From assembly GCA_003724185.1 (NCBI GenBank), contig RHGM01000001.1, positions 62,001 through 126,000 on the forward strand: DNA of 64,000 nucleotides. Reading direction: 5' to 3'. This document shows positions 29,641 through 38,620 of this stretch, piece after piece; positions within the stretch are counted from its first letter, which is position 1; each line of letters starts with the position of its first letter. Origin of the DNA: Porphyrobacter sp. IPPAS B-1204. GTDB taxonomy: Bacteria; Pseudomonadota; Alphaproteobacteria; Sphingomonadales; Sphingomonadaceae. Made by a program: the position numbers and the translations under genes. Below the pieces are notes generated by a model that was not told the DNA's origin, made no database searches, and saw nothing but the letters and a program-made list of their open reading frames with translations.

Positions 29641-30008
29641 AAAACATAACGCCCGGGGCCTTTCGACCCCGGGCGCCACGTGACGAAACGGTGCGGATCC
29701 ACCCTTGCGGGCCGGGGCAGCGACCCCCTAACTTCGCTGCCGGGATCCAATCCCTATCGTTCAACCGGTCGCGCTGGCACCCCGCTGCCAGCTTGCGGTC
29801 CGGTCACCCCCTGAACCTGACACCGGGCGGTGTCATTGTTCGGTTGAGAACCCCTTGCGAAGGCTCCGGACGCGCTTGTTCCACGCCGGGGGGCTGTTCG
29901 GAAGACGGAACCTGCATGTTTCGCATTTTTTGCACGCCCCTGTTGTGTGCTTGCAACAATCCTTGCATGAGCGCCGGGCTGACGACATGATCTGACAGGA
30001 GCTTTGGC
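29641..30008. other. 368-bp intergenic region comF-hisI
   Basis: No supported gene. The frames that are open here have no family resemblance and mostly shadow GC-rich DNA. The contents are a GC hairpin at 29650-29675 just after comF and an AT-richer stretch from about 29910, which probably includes the hisI promoter. CAGGAG before the GTG at 30009 is the hisI ribosome site. Confidence 0.6.
29650..29675. terminator. GC hairpin after comF
   Basis: Perfect 9-bp stem CGCCCGGGG / CCCCGGGCG with an 8-nt loop, 10 nt after the comF stop. Rightward there is no T-run. Read leftward it is followed by TTATGTTTTTC. Probably a 3' end structure for comF; intrinsic termination is uncertain. Confidence 0.5.
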
Positions 30009-30404
30009 GTGGCCGATCATTCTCTTTCCGCCCACGAGCGCGAGGCCGGATCGGTCTTTGCACCGCGTTACGATGCCAATGGCTTGTTGACGGCGGTGGT
30101 GGTTGATGACGGTTCCGGCGATGTGCTGGTCCTTGCCCACATGAATGCCGAGGCACTGGCAAAGACGCTGGAGACCGGAAAGGTGCACTTCTGGTCGCGG
30201 TCCCGCGGAGCCTTGTGGCTGAAGGGGGAGACGTCGGGTCACTTTCTGCTGGTCAGGGCGGTTTTCGTCGATTGCGATCAAGACGCGCTGGTGATCCGCG
30301 CCGCACCCGCTGGGCCCACGTGCCACACGGGCGCGCGCAGCTGTTTTTATCGCCGTGTGGAAGCAAGCGATGACGGGCCGGTGCTGGCTCGGATCGATAC
30401 TTGA
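30009..30404 (+). CDS. hisI: Phosphoribosyl-AMP cyclohydrolase
   Basis: Third step of histidine synthesis: opens the purine ring of PR-AMP. The 131 residues show the zinc/magnesium enzyme motifs VLVLAHMNAEALAKTLETG, FWSRSRGALWLKGETSGH, DCDQDALVIRA and GPTCHTGARSCFY. The start is GTG at 30009 with CAGGAG upstream. It stands alone, without HisE fused or adjacent and far from any other his gene here. The stop overlaps an operator-like site for the next gene. Confidence 0.96.
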   Translation: MADHSLSAHEREAGSVFAPRYDANGLLTAVVVDDGSGDVLVLAHMNAEALAKTLETGKVHFWSRSRGALWLKGETSGHFLLVRAVFVDCDQDALVIRAAPAGPTCHTGARSCFYRRVEASDDGPVLARIDT

Positions 30405-30423
30405 CGCTCACGTAAACGTAAGG
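30401..30423 (+). promoter_or_regulatory. MerR/LiuR-type operator-promoter
   Basis: TTGACGCTCACGTAAACGTAAGG combines a -35-like TTGAC with ACGTAAACGTAAG, close to the TTGACGTTTACGTAA-like sites reported for LiuR-type MerR regulators of branched-chain amino acid and fatty acid catabolism. It ends 13 bp before the MerR ATG, so autoregulation is likely. Confidence 0.55.
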
Positions 30424-30435
30424 TAGGAGCGGGGC

Positions 30436-30918
30436 ATGGCTACTGCTCCTGCACCCACCCCTGCGCCCACCGGCGCCGATGCGCCCAAACACGCTGGCAA
30501 CGAACAGCGCCGCAATGGCGCGCATCTTGATCGGCCTGACGTTCACGCCCGCGAACAATTCACGATTTCCGATCTGACATCGGAATTCGGTTGTACGGCA
30601 CGGGCCTTGCGCTTTTACGAGGACGAAGGGCTGATCAACCCGGCCCGCGTCGGCCTCACCCGCGTCTATTCCAAGCGTGACCGCGCCCGGCTTGCATGGA
30701 TCATGCGTGCCAAGAACGTGGGCTTCAGCCTCACCGAAATCCGCGAGATGATCGACCTTTACGATCTGGACGATGGCCGCGTTGAACAGCGCCGCGTCAC
30801 GGTTGAGAAATGCCGCACGCATATCGCCAAATTGAAGGCGCAGCGCGACGACATCGATTCTTCGATCAAGGAACTGACCGACTTTGTGGCCGAAATCGAG
30901 AAGCTCGACCTGCGTTGA
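30436..30918 (+). CDS. MerR-family transcriptional regulator
   Basis: DNA-binding activator/repressor. The 160-aa protein has a Pro/Ala-rich leader (about 35 residues), a MerR winged HTH (FTISDLTSEFGCTARALRFYEDEGLI, then RVYSKRDRARLAWI) and a long C-terminal coiled coil (VEKCRTHIAKLKAQRDDID) for dimerisation. No metal-binding Cys cluster is seen, which fits LiuR-like regulators of acyl-CoA catabolism rather than metal sensors. The acyl-CoA dehydrogenase 55 bp downstream is the obvious target. Confidence 0.88.
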   Translation: MATAPAPTPAPTGADAPKHAGNEQRRNGAHLDRPDVHAREQFTISDLTSEFGCTARALRFYEDEGLINPARVGLTRVYSKRDRARLAWIMRAKNVGFSLTEIREMIDLYDLDDGRVEQRRVTVEKCRTHIAKLKAQRDDIDSSIKELTDFVAEIEKLDLR

Positions 30919-30973
30919 TCTGCTCCGGTCAAATCCATCCTGAAGACAGAACGCTCACCCAAGGGAACACGTG

Positions 30974-32779
30974 ATGCCGACTTACACCGCCCCCACCCGC
31001 GACACGCGCTTCATCGTCAACGAAGTGCTTGATCTGGCCAGCTACGGCAACCTGCCGGGCTTCGAGAACGCCACGCCCGACATGATCGAAACGGTCATCA
31101 ACGAGGCCGGCAAGTTCTGCGCCGAGGTGCTCGCCCCGGTCAATCAGGCGGGCGATGAGCATGGTTGCACCCGTCATGAAGATGGCAGCGTCACCACCCC
31201 TCCGGGCTTCAAGGAGGCCTATCAGGCCTATGTCGAAAGCGGTTGGGGCACGCTTGCCCAGCCGGAAGAATTCGGCGGGCAGGGCCTGCCGCATGTGCTG
31301 GGCTTCGTGCTTGAGGAATATTCCGGCACCGCCAACCAGGCCTTCGCGATGTATCCCGGCCTCACGGCAGGCGCGATCTCGGCGATCATCGCCAAGGGCT
31401 CGGAAGAGCAGAAGGCCGCCTTCCTCCCCAAGATGATCTCGGGCGAGTGGTCGGGCACCATGAACCTGACCGAGCCGCATTGCGGCACCGATCTCGGCAT
31501 GATCCGCACCAAGGCTGTGCCGAACGGCGATGGCTCCTATGCGATCACCGGCACCAAGATCTTCATCTCGGCCGGAGAACATGACCTCACCAGCAACATT
31601 ATCCATCTGGTGCTCGCCAAGACGCCGGGCGCGCCTGATAACGTGAAGGGCATTTCGCTGTTCATCGTGCCCAAGTTCCTGCTCGACGAGAACGGCAACC
31701 CGGCGGCGCGCAACGGCGTCACCTGCGGCTCGATCGAAAAGAAGATGGGCATCCATGGCAACGCCACCTGCCTGCTCAACTATGACGGGGCGACTGGTTA
31801 CATGGTGGGCGAGGAGAACAAGGGCCTCGCCGCGATGTTCATCATGATGAACGCCGCGCGCCTTGGGGTCGGCATTCAGGGCTATGCCCAGGCCGAAGTC
31901 GCCTATCAGAACGCGGTCACCTATGCGCTGGATCGCCGTCAGGGCCGCGCGCTTACCGGTGCAGCGGAGCCCGAAGCCAAGGCCGATCCGATCTTCGTCC
32001 ACCCCGATGTGCGCCGGATGCTGATGGACGCCAAGGTGTTCACCGAATCGATGCGGGCCCTGTGCCTGTGGGGCGCGTTGCAGGTCGATCTGACCCACAA
32101 GGCGCAGACCCCCGAGGAGCGCGAGACCGCCGATCTGCTGATCGGCCTGATGACCCCGGTCATCAAGGGCTACGGCACCGACAAGGGCTATGACATCGCC
32201 AACAACATGCAGCAGGTCTATGGCGGCCACGGCTATGTGCGCGAATGGGGCATGGAGCAGTTCGTCCGCGATAGCCGCATCGCGATGATCTACGAAGGCG
32301 CCAACGGCGTGCAGGCGATGGACCTGTGCGGCCGCAAGCTTGCCGCGGGCGGGGGCAAGGCAATCCAGGCCTTCTTCGCCATGATCGACGAGGAAATCGC
32401 TGCAGCCAAGCAGGTGCCCGAGCTGGTGTCTGTGGCCGAACGCCTCGAAAAGGCGCTGGGCGAGCAGAAGGCGGCGACCATGTGGTTCATGCAGAACGCG
32501 ATGGCCAACCCCAACCATCTGGGCGCGGGCGCGCATCACTATATGCACATCATGGGCATCGTCACGCTGGGCTTTTTCTGGCTGAAGATGGCCAAGGTCG
32601 CGCTGACCAAGCTGGCGGGTGAGCCTGAGGACAAGGCGTTCTACGAAGCCAAGCTGGTTTCGGCCAATTACTACGCCGAACGCTTCCTTCCCGACGCGGG
32701 CGCGCTGCGCCGCAAGCTGGAAGCTGGCAGCGAATACATGATGAAGCTGCCGGCAGAGGCTTTCGCCACCGCCGCATAA
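30974..32779 (+). CDS. Acyl-CoA dehydrogenase with C-terminal extension domain
   Basis: FAD enzyme that introduces the alpha-beta double bond into acyl-CoA. The 601-aa length marks the group with an extra N-terminal domain and the C-terminal Acyl-CoA_dh_C domain. Conserved blocks are WSGTMNLTEPHCGTDLGMIR, TKIFISAGEHDLTSN, LGVGIQGYAQAEVAYQNAV, QQVYGGHGYVREWGMEQF and RDSRIAMIYEGANGVQAMDL, which provides the catalytic glutamate region. ATG 30974 is preferred to the GTG one codon upstream. Substrate length is not predictable. A terminator follows. Confidence 0.95.
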   Translation: MPTYTAPTRDTRFIVNEVLDLASYGNLPGFENATPDMIETVINEAGKFCAEVLAPVNQAGDEHGCTRHEDGSVTTPPGFKEAYQAYVESGWGTLAQPEEFGGQGLPHVLGFVLEEYSGTANQAFAMYPGLTAGAISAIIAKGSEEQKAAFLPKMISGEWSGTMNLTEPHCGTDLGMIRTKAVPNGDGSYAITGTKIFISAGEHDLTSNIIHLVLAKTPGAPDNVKGISLFIVPKFLLDENGNPAARNGVTCGSIEKKMGIHGNATCLLNYDGATGYMVGEENKGLAAMFIMMNAARLGVGIQGYAQAEVAYQNAVTYALDRRQGRALTGAAEPEAKADPIFVHPDVRRMLMDAKVFTESMRALCLWGALQVDLTHKAQTPEERETADLLIGLMTPVIKGYGTDKGYDIANNMQQVYGGHGYVREWGMEQFVRDSRIAMIYEGANGVQAMDLCGRKLAAGGGKAIQAFFAMIDEEIAAAKQVPELVSVAERLEKALGEQKAATMWFMQNAMANPNHLGAGAHHYMHIMGIVTLGFFWLKMAKVALTKLAGEPEDKAFYEAKLVSANYYAERFLPDAGALRRKLEAGSEYMMKLPAEAFATAA

Positions 32780-32800
32780 GCACCGTTCCCATCTGACCGG

Positions 32801-32840
32801 AAAGGCGGGTCGTCATGCATTGGCATGGCGGCCCGCTTTT
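32801..32840. terminator. Bidirectional rho-independent terminator
   Basis: 14-bp stem GCGGGTCGTCATGC / GCATGGCGGCCCGC (32805-32818, 32823-32836) with a 4-nt loop. Two T/C differences become G-U pairs in rightward RNA. It is flanked by AAAGG and TTTT, so it can serve both the acyl-CoA dehydrogenase and the convergent proline-rich gene. Confidence 0.88.
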
Positions 32841-32850
32841 GCGTTTGCGC

Positions 32851-33468
32851 CTAGTCGAGCGCGCCCATCATGCGCTGCGATCCCGCCTTGACCTTGAGCC
32901 CCTTGGCAGAAGGCGCAACCGGACGTTCCCACAGCGAGGCCGAATTGCGCGGTGCCGGGCGCGGGCGCGCAGCGGCAGGGCTGGCGGCGCGGGCCGACGG
33001 AGCCGGGGCGGGCTGTGGTTCAGGCTCGGGCTCGGGTTCAGGCGCCACGGCAACGGGCTCCGGTTCGGGTTCCACCGCCACAGGCTCAGGCTCCGGCGCG
33101 ATTGCCACCGGCTCGGGCTGCGGCACAGGTTCGGGAGCGGGCGGCGGCGGGGGAGGCGGGGCCACCGGTTCGGGAGCCTGTGCGACAGGCTGCGGCGCGG
33201 GGGCAACCGGTTCCGGCGCCGGGGCGGCAGCCTGAACCGGAGGCGGTGCAGCAACGGGGGCTGGGGCAGGGGCAGGGGGCGCCTCCTGTTCGGCGGTGGC
33301 GCTGAGGATTTGCTCCGCCACCTCCTCGATCGAACCCACCACCAGCAGCGGTTGACCGCCGACCATGCCGACGTTCGTCTGCCCGTTTTCGGCGGTGCGC
33401 AGCCACGCGATGTTACTGGCCACGACGAGGTAGTTGCCGCCGCGCGAGTGGAGCTTGATGAATTTCAT
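32851..33468 (-). CDS. Low-complexity Pro/Glu/Val-rich protein with FlbD-like N-terminus
   Basis: Unknown function. The first about 58 residues (MKFIKLHSRGGNYLVVASNI, then VGSIEEVAEQIL) resemble the FlbD-like fold: short beta strands, then an SxEEV helix. Residues about 60-165 are repeats of [A/E]PEPVA[P/V/I] type with a PPPPPPP run. A basic Ala/Arg segment follows, ending WERPVAPSAKGLKVKAGSQR. No signal peptide or membrane segment. The repeats could form an extended linker. The DNA of the tract is strongly repetitive, so its exact length may vary between strains. Confidence 0.65.
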   Translation of the reverse strand: MKFIKLHSRGGNYLVVASNIAWLRTAENGQTNVGMVGGQPLLVVGSIEEVAEQILSATAEQEAPPAPAPAPVAAPPPVQAAAPAPEPVAPAPQPVAQAPEPVAPPPPPPPAPEPVPQPEPVAIAPEPEPVAVEPEPEPVAVAPEPEPEPEPQPAPAPSARAASPAAARPRPAPRNSASLWERPVAPSAKGLKVKAGSQRMMGALD

Positions 33469-33548
33469 GGGCGGCGTTTCCCGAGCAGCAACGCAAAAAG
33501 CGCGATAATTCTGCTCCCGGGATAGGCCGTCAGGGTTAAAAAATCGCT

Positions 33549-34469
33549 TTACTCCACCGGCAGGAAGTCCGGAACCGAGAGATAGCGCTCGCCCGTGTCA
33601 TAGTTGAAACCCATCACCCGCGTGCCTGCGGGCAGATCGGCCAGCTTTTTGGCAATGGCAGCAAGCGTGGCGCCTGACGAAATGCCGACCAGCATCCCTT
33701 CTTCGCGCGCAGCGCGGCGGGCCATTTCCTTGGCATCCTCGGCATCGACGGCAATGGCCCCGTCGATGGCCGCTGTGTGCAGGTTGCCGGGAATGAAGCC
33801 TGCGCCGATGCCCTGGATCGGGTGCGGACCGGGCTGGCCGCCGCCGATGACGGGCGACAGAGCCGGTTCGACACCGTAGGCCTTCATACCGGGCCAGTGC
33901 TTTTTGAGCTCCTCAGCACATCCGGTCAGGTGCCCGCCGGTGCCGACCCCGGTAATCATCACATCAATCGGCGCATCGGCGAAGTCGGCGAGTATTTCCT
34001 GCGCGGTGGTCCGCGCGTGGATCGCGGGGTTGGCGGCGTTATCGAACTGGCTGGGCATCCATGCGCCGGGGGTCTGCTCCACCAGCTCCTGCGCGCGCTC
34101 GATGGCACCCTTCATTCCGCGTTCGCGCGGGGTGAGATCGAAGCTGGCGCCATAGGCGAGCATCAGGCGACGGCGCTCGATCGACATCGATTCGGGCATG
34201 ACCAGCACCAGCTTGTAGCCCTTGACCGCGGCGACCATGGCAAGGCCGATCCCGGTGTTGCCGCTGGTGGGTTCGACAATGGTGCCGCCGGGCTGCAATG
34301 CGCCCCGCGCTTCGGCATCTTCGACCATCGCCAATGCGATGCGGTCCTTGATCGAGCCACCGGGATTGGCGCGTTCCGACTTCACCCACACCTCGTGATC
34401 CGGGAACAGCCGCGACACGCGGATATGCGGTGTGCCGCCGATGGTGGCGAGGATGTTGTCAGCCTTCAT
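33549..34469 (-). CDS. cysK: Cysteine synthase A (O-acetylserine sulfhydrylase)
   Basis: PLP enzyme converting O-acetylserine and sulfide to cysteine. The 306 residues carry the PLP lysine in [16 protein letters not shown], the substrate loop [17 protein letters not shown], the PLP phosphate loop [11 protein letters not shown], and SSGATLAAI. The N-terminus [18 protein letters not shown] is typical. The ATG overlaps the stop of the frameshifted transporter by 4 nt. Confidence 0.96.
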   Translation of the reverse strand: MKADNILATIGGTPHIRVSRLFPDHEVWVKSERANPGGSIKDRIALAMVEDAEARGALQPGGTIVEPTSGNTGIGLAMVAAVKGYKLVLVMPESMSIERRRLMLAYGASFDLTPRERGMKGAIERAQELVEQTPGAWMPSQFDNAANPAIHARTTAQEILADFADAPIDVMITGVGTGGHLTGCAEELKKHWPGMKAYGVEPALSPVIGGGQPGPHPIQGIGAGFIPGNLHTAAIDGAIAVDAEDAKEMARRAAREEGMLVGISSGATLAAIAKKLADLPAGTRVMGFNYDTGERYLSVPDFLPVE

Positions 34470-35773
34470 ATCGATACCTCTCGTTTGAGCGCAGCTGGCT
34501 CGAAGCTTTTTGCACGGCGCAGCTCAGGGAAATACCACGCCCAGACCAATGTCACGACTATCGCACCCGCGCCGCCGAATACAACCGCGCCGGTGGCACC
34601 AAGGATCGCGGCGGCAAGGCCCGATTGCATTTCACCCAATTCGTTCGAGGCAGAAATGGCGAGGCCAGAAATCGCCGATACCCGCCCGCGCCGGTCATCG
34701 GGCGTGAACAGCTGCACCAGTGATGATCGGATGAACACCGACACCATGTCCACCGCCCCCATCATCGCCAGAATCGCCAGCGACAGGGCAAAGCTGCGGG
34801 AAAAGGCAAAGGCGATGGTGAGCGCTCCGAAAGCGGCGACCGCCCAAAGCATCTTGACCCCGACTTCCCGGCTTAACGGGCGGAAGGACAGGATCAGCGC
34901 CACGCTCGCCGCGCCCAACGCAGGCGCTGCGCGCATCAGGCCAAGGCCCTCCGGCCCCACGAACAGGATGTCGCGCGCAAACACCGGCAACAGCGCGGTC
35001 GCGCCCGCCAGCAGCACAGCGAACAGATCAAGCGTGATGCACCCCAGCAGGAATCGTTCGCGCCAGACATAGACCAGCCCTTCGATGATCTGCCGCAGCG
35101 GTTTCAGCGGCGGGCCTTCGTGCTTGGCCTTGATCGGGCGGACGGTGAGAATCAGAACCATCGCGCACCCCAGCATCGCAGCCGAGATCGCGTGGGGCAG
35201 CCAGATCACCTCGGCATAGATCAGCCCGCCCACCGCCGGGCCGGCAACGCTCGCCGTCTGCCAGGCAATCGACGACAGTGCGATGGCCTTTGGTAGCAGG
35301 GCGGGGGGGGACGATATTGGGCGCAATCGCGCTCATCGACGGCCGACAAACACCCGCGCCGCGCCGTGTGCCGCAGCGAGCGCGAAAAGGATCGGGATAT
35401 TCAGCGCGTCGGCCCAGGTGGCCAGGGCCAGCACCGCCGCAACACAGGCGTCGATGCCATTGGCAAAGGCTGCAACATGGCGCCGGTCAAACCGGTCGGC
35501 GGCAAGCCCCGCAACCGGCGTCAGCACGAACAGCGGAATGAATTGCGCCAGCCCCAGCAGCCCAAGCTGGAACGAGGCTTCTGCCACGCTCATCCCGTAA
35601 TCGTCGCGCGCGACCTCATAAAGCTGGTAGCCGAGCAGCACCACCATCGACATCGTGGCGAACACCGCCATGAAGCGGGCAAGCCAGTAGCGGCGGTAAT
35701 CGGGGATCTGGAGCGGGGTGGCAGGCTGGGTCACGGCTGCGCCATGGCAGGCAGCAGGGCTGCTGCCAAGCAC
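34466..35773 (-). pseudogene. MFS transporter interrupted by two compensating frameshifts
   Basis: Family would be a 12-TM major facilitator exporter (enterobactin/multidrug exporter-like). Part 1 (35773 to 35333) reads IPDYRRYWLARFMAVFA to AAHGAARVFVGRR then TGA. Part 2 (to 34466) begins in SPPALLPKAIALSSIAWQ. A third frame between them encodes MSAIAPNIVPP. Adding one C near 35341 and removing one C from the C8 run at 35303-35310 restores VGPSMSAIAPNIVPPALLPK, which fits the family. The rest is intact, so either the gene is freshly broken or the assembly has two indel errors. It overlaps cysK by 4 nt. The likely original start is GTG near 35733 or the ATG at 35773. Confidence 0.85.
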
Positions 35774-35800
35774 GCGAAACTTGATTGGGCTAAGGCTGCC

Positions 35801-36139
35801 CTATCGCGACCGGCGCAGGCGCGGGTTGGGCTGGAGTTGGTCGATGATCGACACGAAATCGTCGAGCCGGATGATCCGTTCGAACTGGAAGCCCGCACGG
35901 GTGTCGCGGGTCCAGATCACATAGGCCTCGATCCGACCCACCACCGGCAGGCGGATGATGATCCGGTCGCCGCGCTGAAGCTGCCGCGCATCGTCCACCA
36001 TGAAGCCGTGGGCGGAAAGGTTGCTGACGTGCAGATGAAGATCGCCATGCACGAAATGCTCGACGATCGCCGGGAAATCGACCGGATGCCGCGCTGCGCG
36101 CCGCAAATCGGTTACGCTGAGATTAGCTCCGCCTGACAC
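35801..36139 (-). CDS. PilZ-domain protein
   Basis: Small (112 aa) single-domain protein likely to bind cyclic-di-GMP. The two binding motifs are present: LRRAAR (RxxxR) at about residues 12-17 and VSNLSAHGF ([D/N]xSxxG) at about 38-46. The following beta-barrel strands, DRIIIRLPVVGRIEAYVIW, and a C-terminal Arg-rich tail complete it. No output domain, so it probably acts on a partner protein. Stands alone between tyrS and the MFS gene. Confidence 0.86.
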   Translation of the reverse strand: MSGGANLSVTDLRRAARHPVDFPAIVEHFVHGDLHLHVSNLSAHGFMVDDARQLQRGDRIIIRLPVVGRIEAYVIWTRDTRAGFQFERIIRLDDFVSIIDQLQPNPRLRRSR

Positions 36140-36219
36140 GCGCTGCGATCCTTCCCTCCGTGTGAGCCACGCCCACCCGGATGCCGCAGAAAGGCTGACA
36201 ATTGGTAAAGACCGGCCGC

Positions 36220-37449
36220 TTAGCGATGCACCAGCGCGTGACGTTTCTTGCCGAGACTAAGCCGCAGGGTCTGGCCTTCACCGGGCTGCACCAGATGGGC
36301 GGGATCAGTGATCGTCTCGCCTTCCAGCTTCACGGCACCTTCGGCCAGCTTGCGCTTGGCCTCGCCGCCCGATGCTGTGAGGCCGATAGCGGTGAGAAGC
36401 GCTGCGATCCGCATCCCTTCTGCGCCGACCGCAAGGCTTGGCAGGTCTTCGCCTGCGCCAGACCCGGCGAAGGTCTCTTTTGCGGTGGCCTCGGCCCGGC
36501 TTGCCGCATCCTCGCCGCGGACAAGTTTGGTCACTTCGTTGGCGAGAACCACCTTGGCAGCGTTGATCTCTGCGCCTTCGAGCGTTTCGAGGCGGGCGAT
36601 TTCTTCCAGCGGCAGATCGGTGAACAGGCGCAGGAACTTGCCCACGTCACGATCATCGACATTGCGCCAATATTGCCAGAAATCATAAGCGGGCAGCTGG
36701 TCTTCGTTGAGCCACACTGCGCCTGCCGCGGTCTTGCCCATCTTCGCCCCGTCAGCGGTGGTCAGCAGCGGGGTGGTGAGCCCGAACAGATCGGCCCCAT
36801 CCATGCGCCGGCCCAGCTCGATCCCGTTGACGATATTGCCCCACTGGTCACTGCCCCCCATCTGCAAGCGCACATCAAGTTCGCGTGACAAGTGTCTGAA
36901 ATCGTATCCTTGCAGGATCATGTAGTTGAATTCGAGAAAGGTCATCGGCTGTTCGCGCTCAAGCCGCAGCTTGACCGAATCGAAGGTCAGCATCCGGTTC
37001 ACGGTGAAGTGCGTGCCGACTTCCTGAAGCAGCTGGATATAGCCAAGCTGACCAAGCCAATCGTGGTTGTTGACCATCACCGCGTCTGTCGGGCCATCGC
37101 CGAATTTCAATAACTTGTCGAAGACTGTGAAGATCGATTGGATGTTCGCCTCGATCACGTCGTCGGTCAGCATCTTGCGGCTTTCGTCGCGCCCGGTGGG
37201 ATCGCCGATCCGCGTGGTGCCGCCGCCCATCAACACGATCGGCTTGTGCCCGGTCTGCTGCAAGCGGCGCAGCATCATGATCTGCACCAGCGAGCCGATA
37301 TGGAGCGAAGGCGCGGTCGCATCGAATCCGATATATCCCGGCACGATCTGCTTGGCCGCCAAGGCATCAAGCCCGGCCGCATCGGTCTGCTGGTGGATAT
37401 AGCCGCGCTCGTCGAGCAGGCGGAGAAGGGCAGATTCGTAGGTGCTCAT
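36220..37449 (-). CDS. tyrS: Tyrosine-tRNA ligase
   Basis: Charges tRNA-Tyr. The 409-aa class I synthetase shows [20 protein letters not shown] (HIGH signature as HIGS), [17 protein letters not shown], the tyrosine pocket [23 protein letters not shown] type segment, and the KMSKS-like AKMGKTAAG. The C-terminal S4-like RNA-binding domain covers about the last 70 residues ([20 protein letters not shown]). The start is standard. Confidence 0.97.
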   Translation of the reverse strand: MSTYESALLRLLDERGYIHQQTDAAGLDALAAKQIVPGYIGFDATAPSLHIGSLVQIMMLRRLQQTGHKPIVLMGGGTTRIGDPTGRDESRKMLTDDVIEANIQSIFTVFDKLLKFGDGPTDAVMVNNHDWLGQLGYIQLLQEVGTHFTVNRMLTFDSVKLRLEREQPMTFLEFNYMILQGYDFRHLSRELDVRLQMGGSDQWGNIVNGIELGRRMDGADLFGLTTPLLTTADGAKMGKTAAGAVWLNEDQLPAYDFWQYWRNVDDRDVGKFLRLFTDLPLEEIARLETLEGAEINAAKVVLANEVTKLVRGEDAASRAEATAKETFAGSGAGEDLPSLAVGAEGMRIAALLTAIGLTASGGEAKRKLAEGAVKLEGETITDPAHLVQPGEGQTLRLSLGKKRHALVHR

Positions 37450-37526
37450 GGGCAGCGCCCCTAACAGCGCGGCGGCGCGACGGGAAGTGGCTTGCCGGTG
37501 GCAGGGTGGTCAGGCAAACAACAGCG

Positions 37527-38042
37527 ATGCACCCGCTTATGCTTCACGTCGCCTGCGATCTCGGCCCGATCCGTGCCGTCACTGCATCGGTCACCGCCAC
37601 GCCGCAGGGCTGCGAGGCGGAATTCCGGCTCGACGGGCGCGTACCGGCCATCATTATGCCGCCGCCCGCCACGCCTGAACGGATGGACAACCTGTGGCAG
37701 ACCACCTGTTTCGAAATCTTCTGGCAGCCACTGGGCGATACCTATTACTGGGAATTCAATCTCTCCCCCTCGGGCCGCTGGGCGGCTTACGACTTCGATT
37801 CCTTCCGCGAAGGCATGCGCGATGCGCCGGTGGACAGCATCACGATTTCCTGTTCACATGACGAGACTGGATTGGTTCTCAACGCCAGTATCGCCGCGGA
37901 ACTGCCTTCGCCGGCGCAAGTCGCCCTGAACGCGATTATCGAGCACGCCGACGGTGGCAAGCAATACTGGGCGCTGGCCTTCCCGCCCGGCAAGCCCGAA
38001 TTCCACTCCGAGGCGTCCCGTGCGCTGATTATCGAACGGTAG
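37527..38042 (+). CDS. DOMON-like domain protein
   Basis: Beta-sandwich protein (171 aa) of the DOMON-like family, which in other contexts binds haem or sugars; the role of this branch is unknown. Family-like blocks are LWQTTCFEIFWQPLGDTYYW, EFNLSPSGRWAAYDFDSFREGMR and YWALAFPPGKPEFHSEAS. No signal peptide, so probably cytoplasmic. Start at ATG 37527 because the extension upstream has no conserved residues. Its 3' end overlaps the convergent tspO by 14 bp. A NamZ-type gene is nearby. Confidence 0.8.
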   Translation: MHPLMLHVACDLGPIRAVTASVTATPQGCEAEFRLDGRVPAIIMPPPATPERMDNLWQTTCFEIFWQPLGDTYYWEFNLSPSGRWAAYDFDSFREGMRDAPVDSITISCSHDETGLVLNASIAAELPSPAQVALNAIIEHADGGKQYWALAFPPGKPEFHSEASRALIIER

Positions 38043-38532
38043 CTTCAGCCCCGAAGGGCCGGTTGAGCTTGACGATCTTCGCATTGAGAAGAAACGCAAA
38101 GCTGACCCAGATGAAATAGGGCACGTTAAGCCATCCTGCGAAGCTGTCCCCCACAAGGCGCGGTAGCACCAGCAGCAGCCCTGCGACCGAAAGCCACAGG
38201 AACACGTTTTCTGCCAGAGCCCAGTCAGGCCGCTTCAGCTTGAAGAACAGCGGCGACCACAGAAAGTGCAGCACGAAGTTGGCGCCGAACAACGCCCAAA
38301 CGCCCGCGCGGGCCTCTGGCGTGGGGGCCTGGGTCAAGCCGACATAGAAGCTCCAGCCCGCAAGGCCGAGGATGATGGTCCACGCCGGGCCGAACAGCCA
38401 GTCAGGCGGCTGCCAGGTCGGCTTCTTCAGATCGCGATACCATTGGCCGATATCGGTCAGCGCGCCGCCCGCGCCGCCCAGAATAATGGCCCAGGCAGCG
38501 GCGATCAGGGCGGGGGTCCAGTCTATGTCCAT
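38029..38532 (-). CDS. tspO: TspO/MBR-family tryptophan-rich sensory protein
   Basis: Five-helix inner-membrane protein that binds porphyrins. In phototrophic alphaproteobacteria it modulates pigment gene expression. The 167 residues show five hydrophobic segments and the family pattern KKPTWQPPDWLFGPAWTIIL, NFVLHFLWSPLFF and WLNVPYFIWVSFAFLLNAKI. It overlaps the DOMON-like gene tail to tail by 14 bp. The start lies 88 bp from the divergent DUF1343 gene. Confidence 0.94.
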   Translation of the reverse strand: MDIDWTPALIAAAWAIILGGAGGALTDIGQWYRDLKKPTWQPPDWLFGPAWTIILGLAGWSFYVGLTQAPTPEARAGVWALFGANFVLHFLWSPLFFKLKRPDWALAENVFLWLSVAGLLLVLPRLVGDSFAGWLNVPYFIWVSFAFLLNAKIVKLNRPFGAEATVR

Positions 38533-38620
38533 GCGCAGGTAACAAGGGGAGGGGGTGCAATGTTCCCGCGCTTATGCAAAGCGATTGCGTTTGCGGCGCG
38601 CCTGATCCAACGCTTGGTCC

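Noticed and set aside
29754..30326. Leftward 190-aa frame across the comF-hisI gap
   Set aside because: Half of it is antisense to hisI. The composition is typical of antisense GC-rich DNA and no homologous motif is seen.
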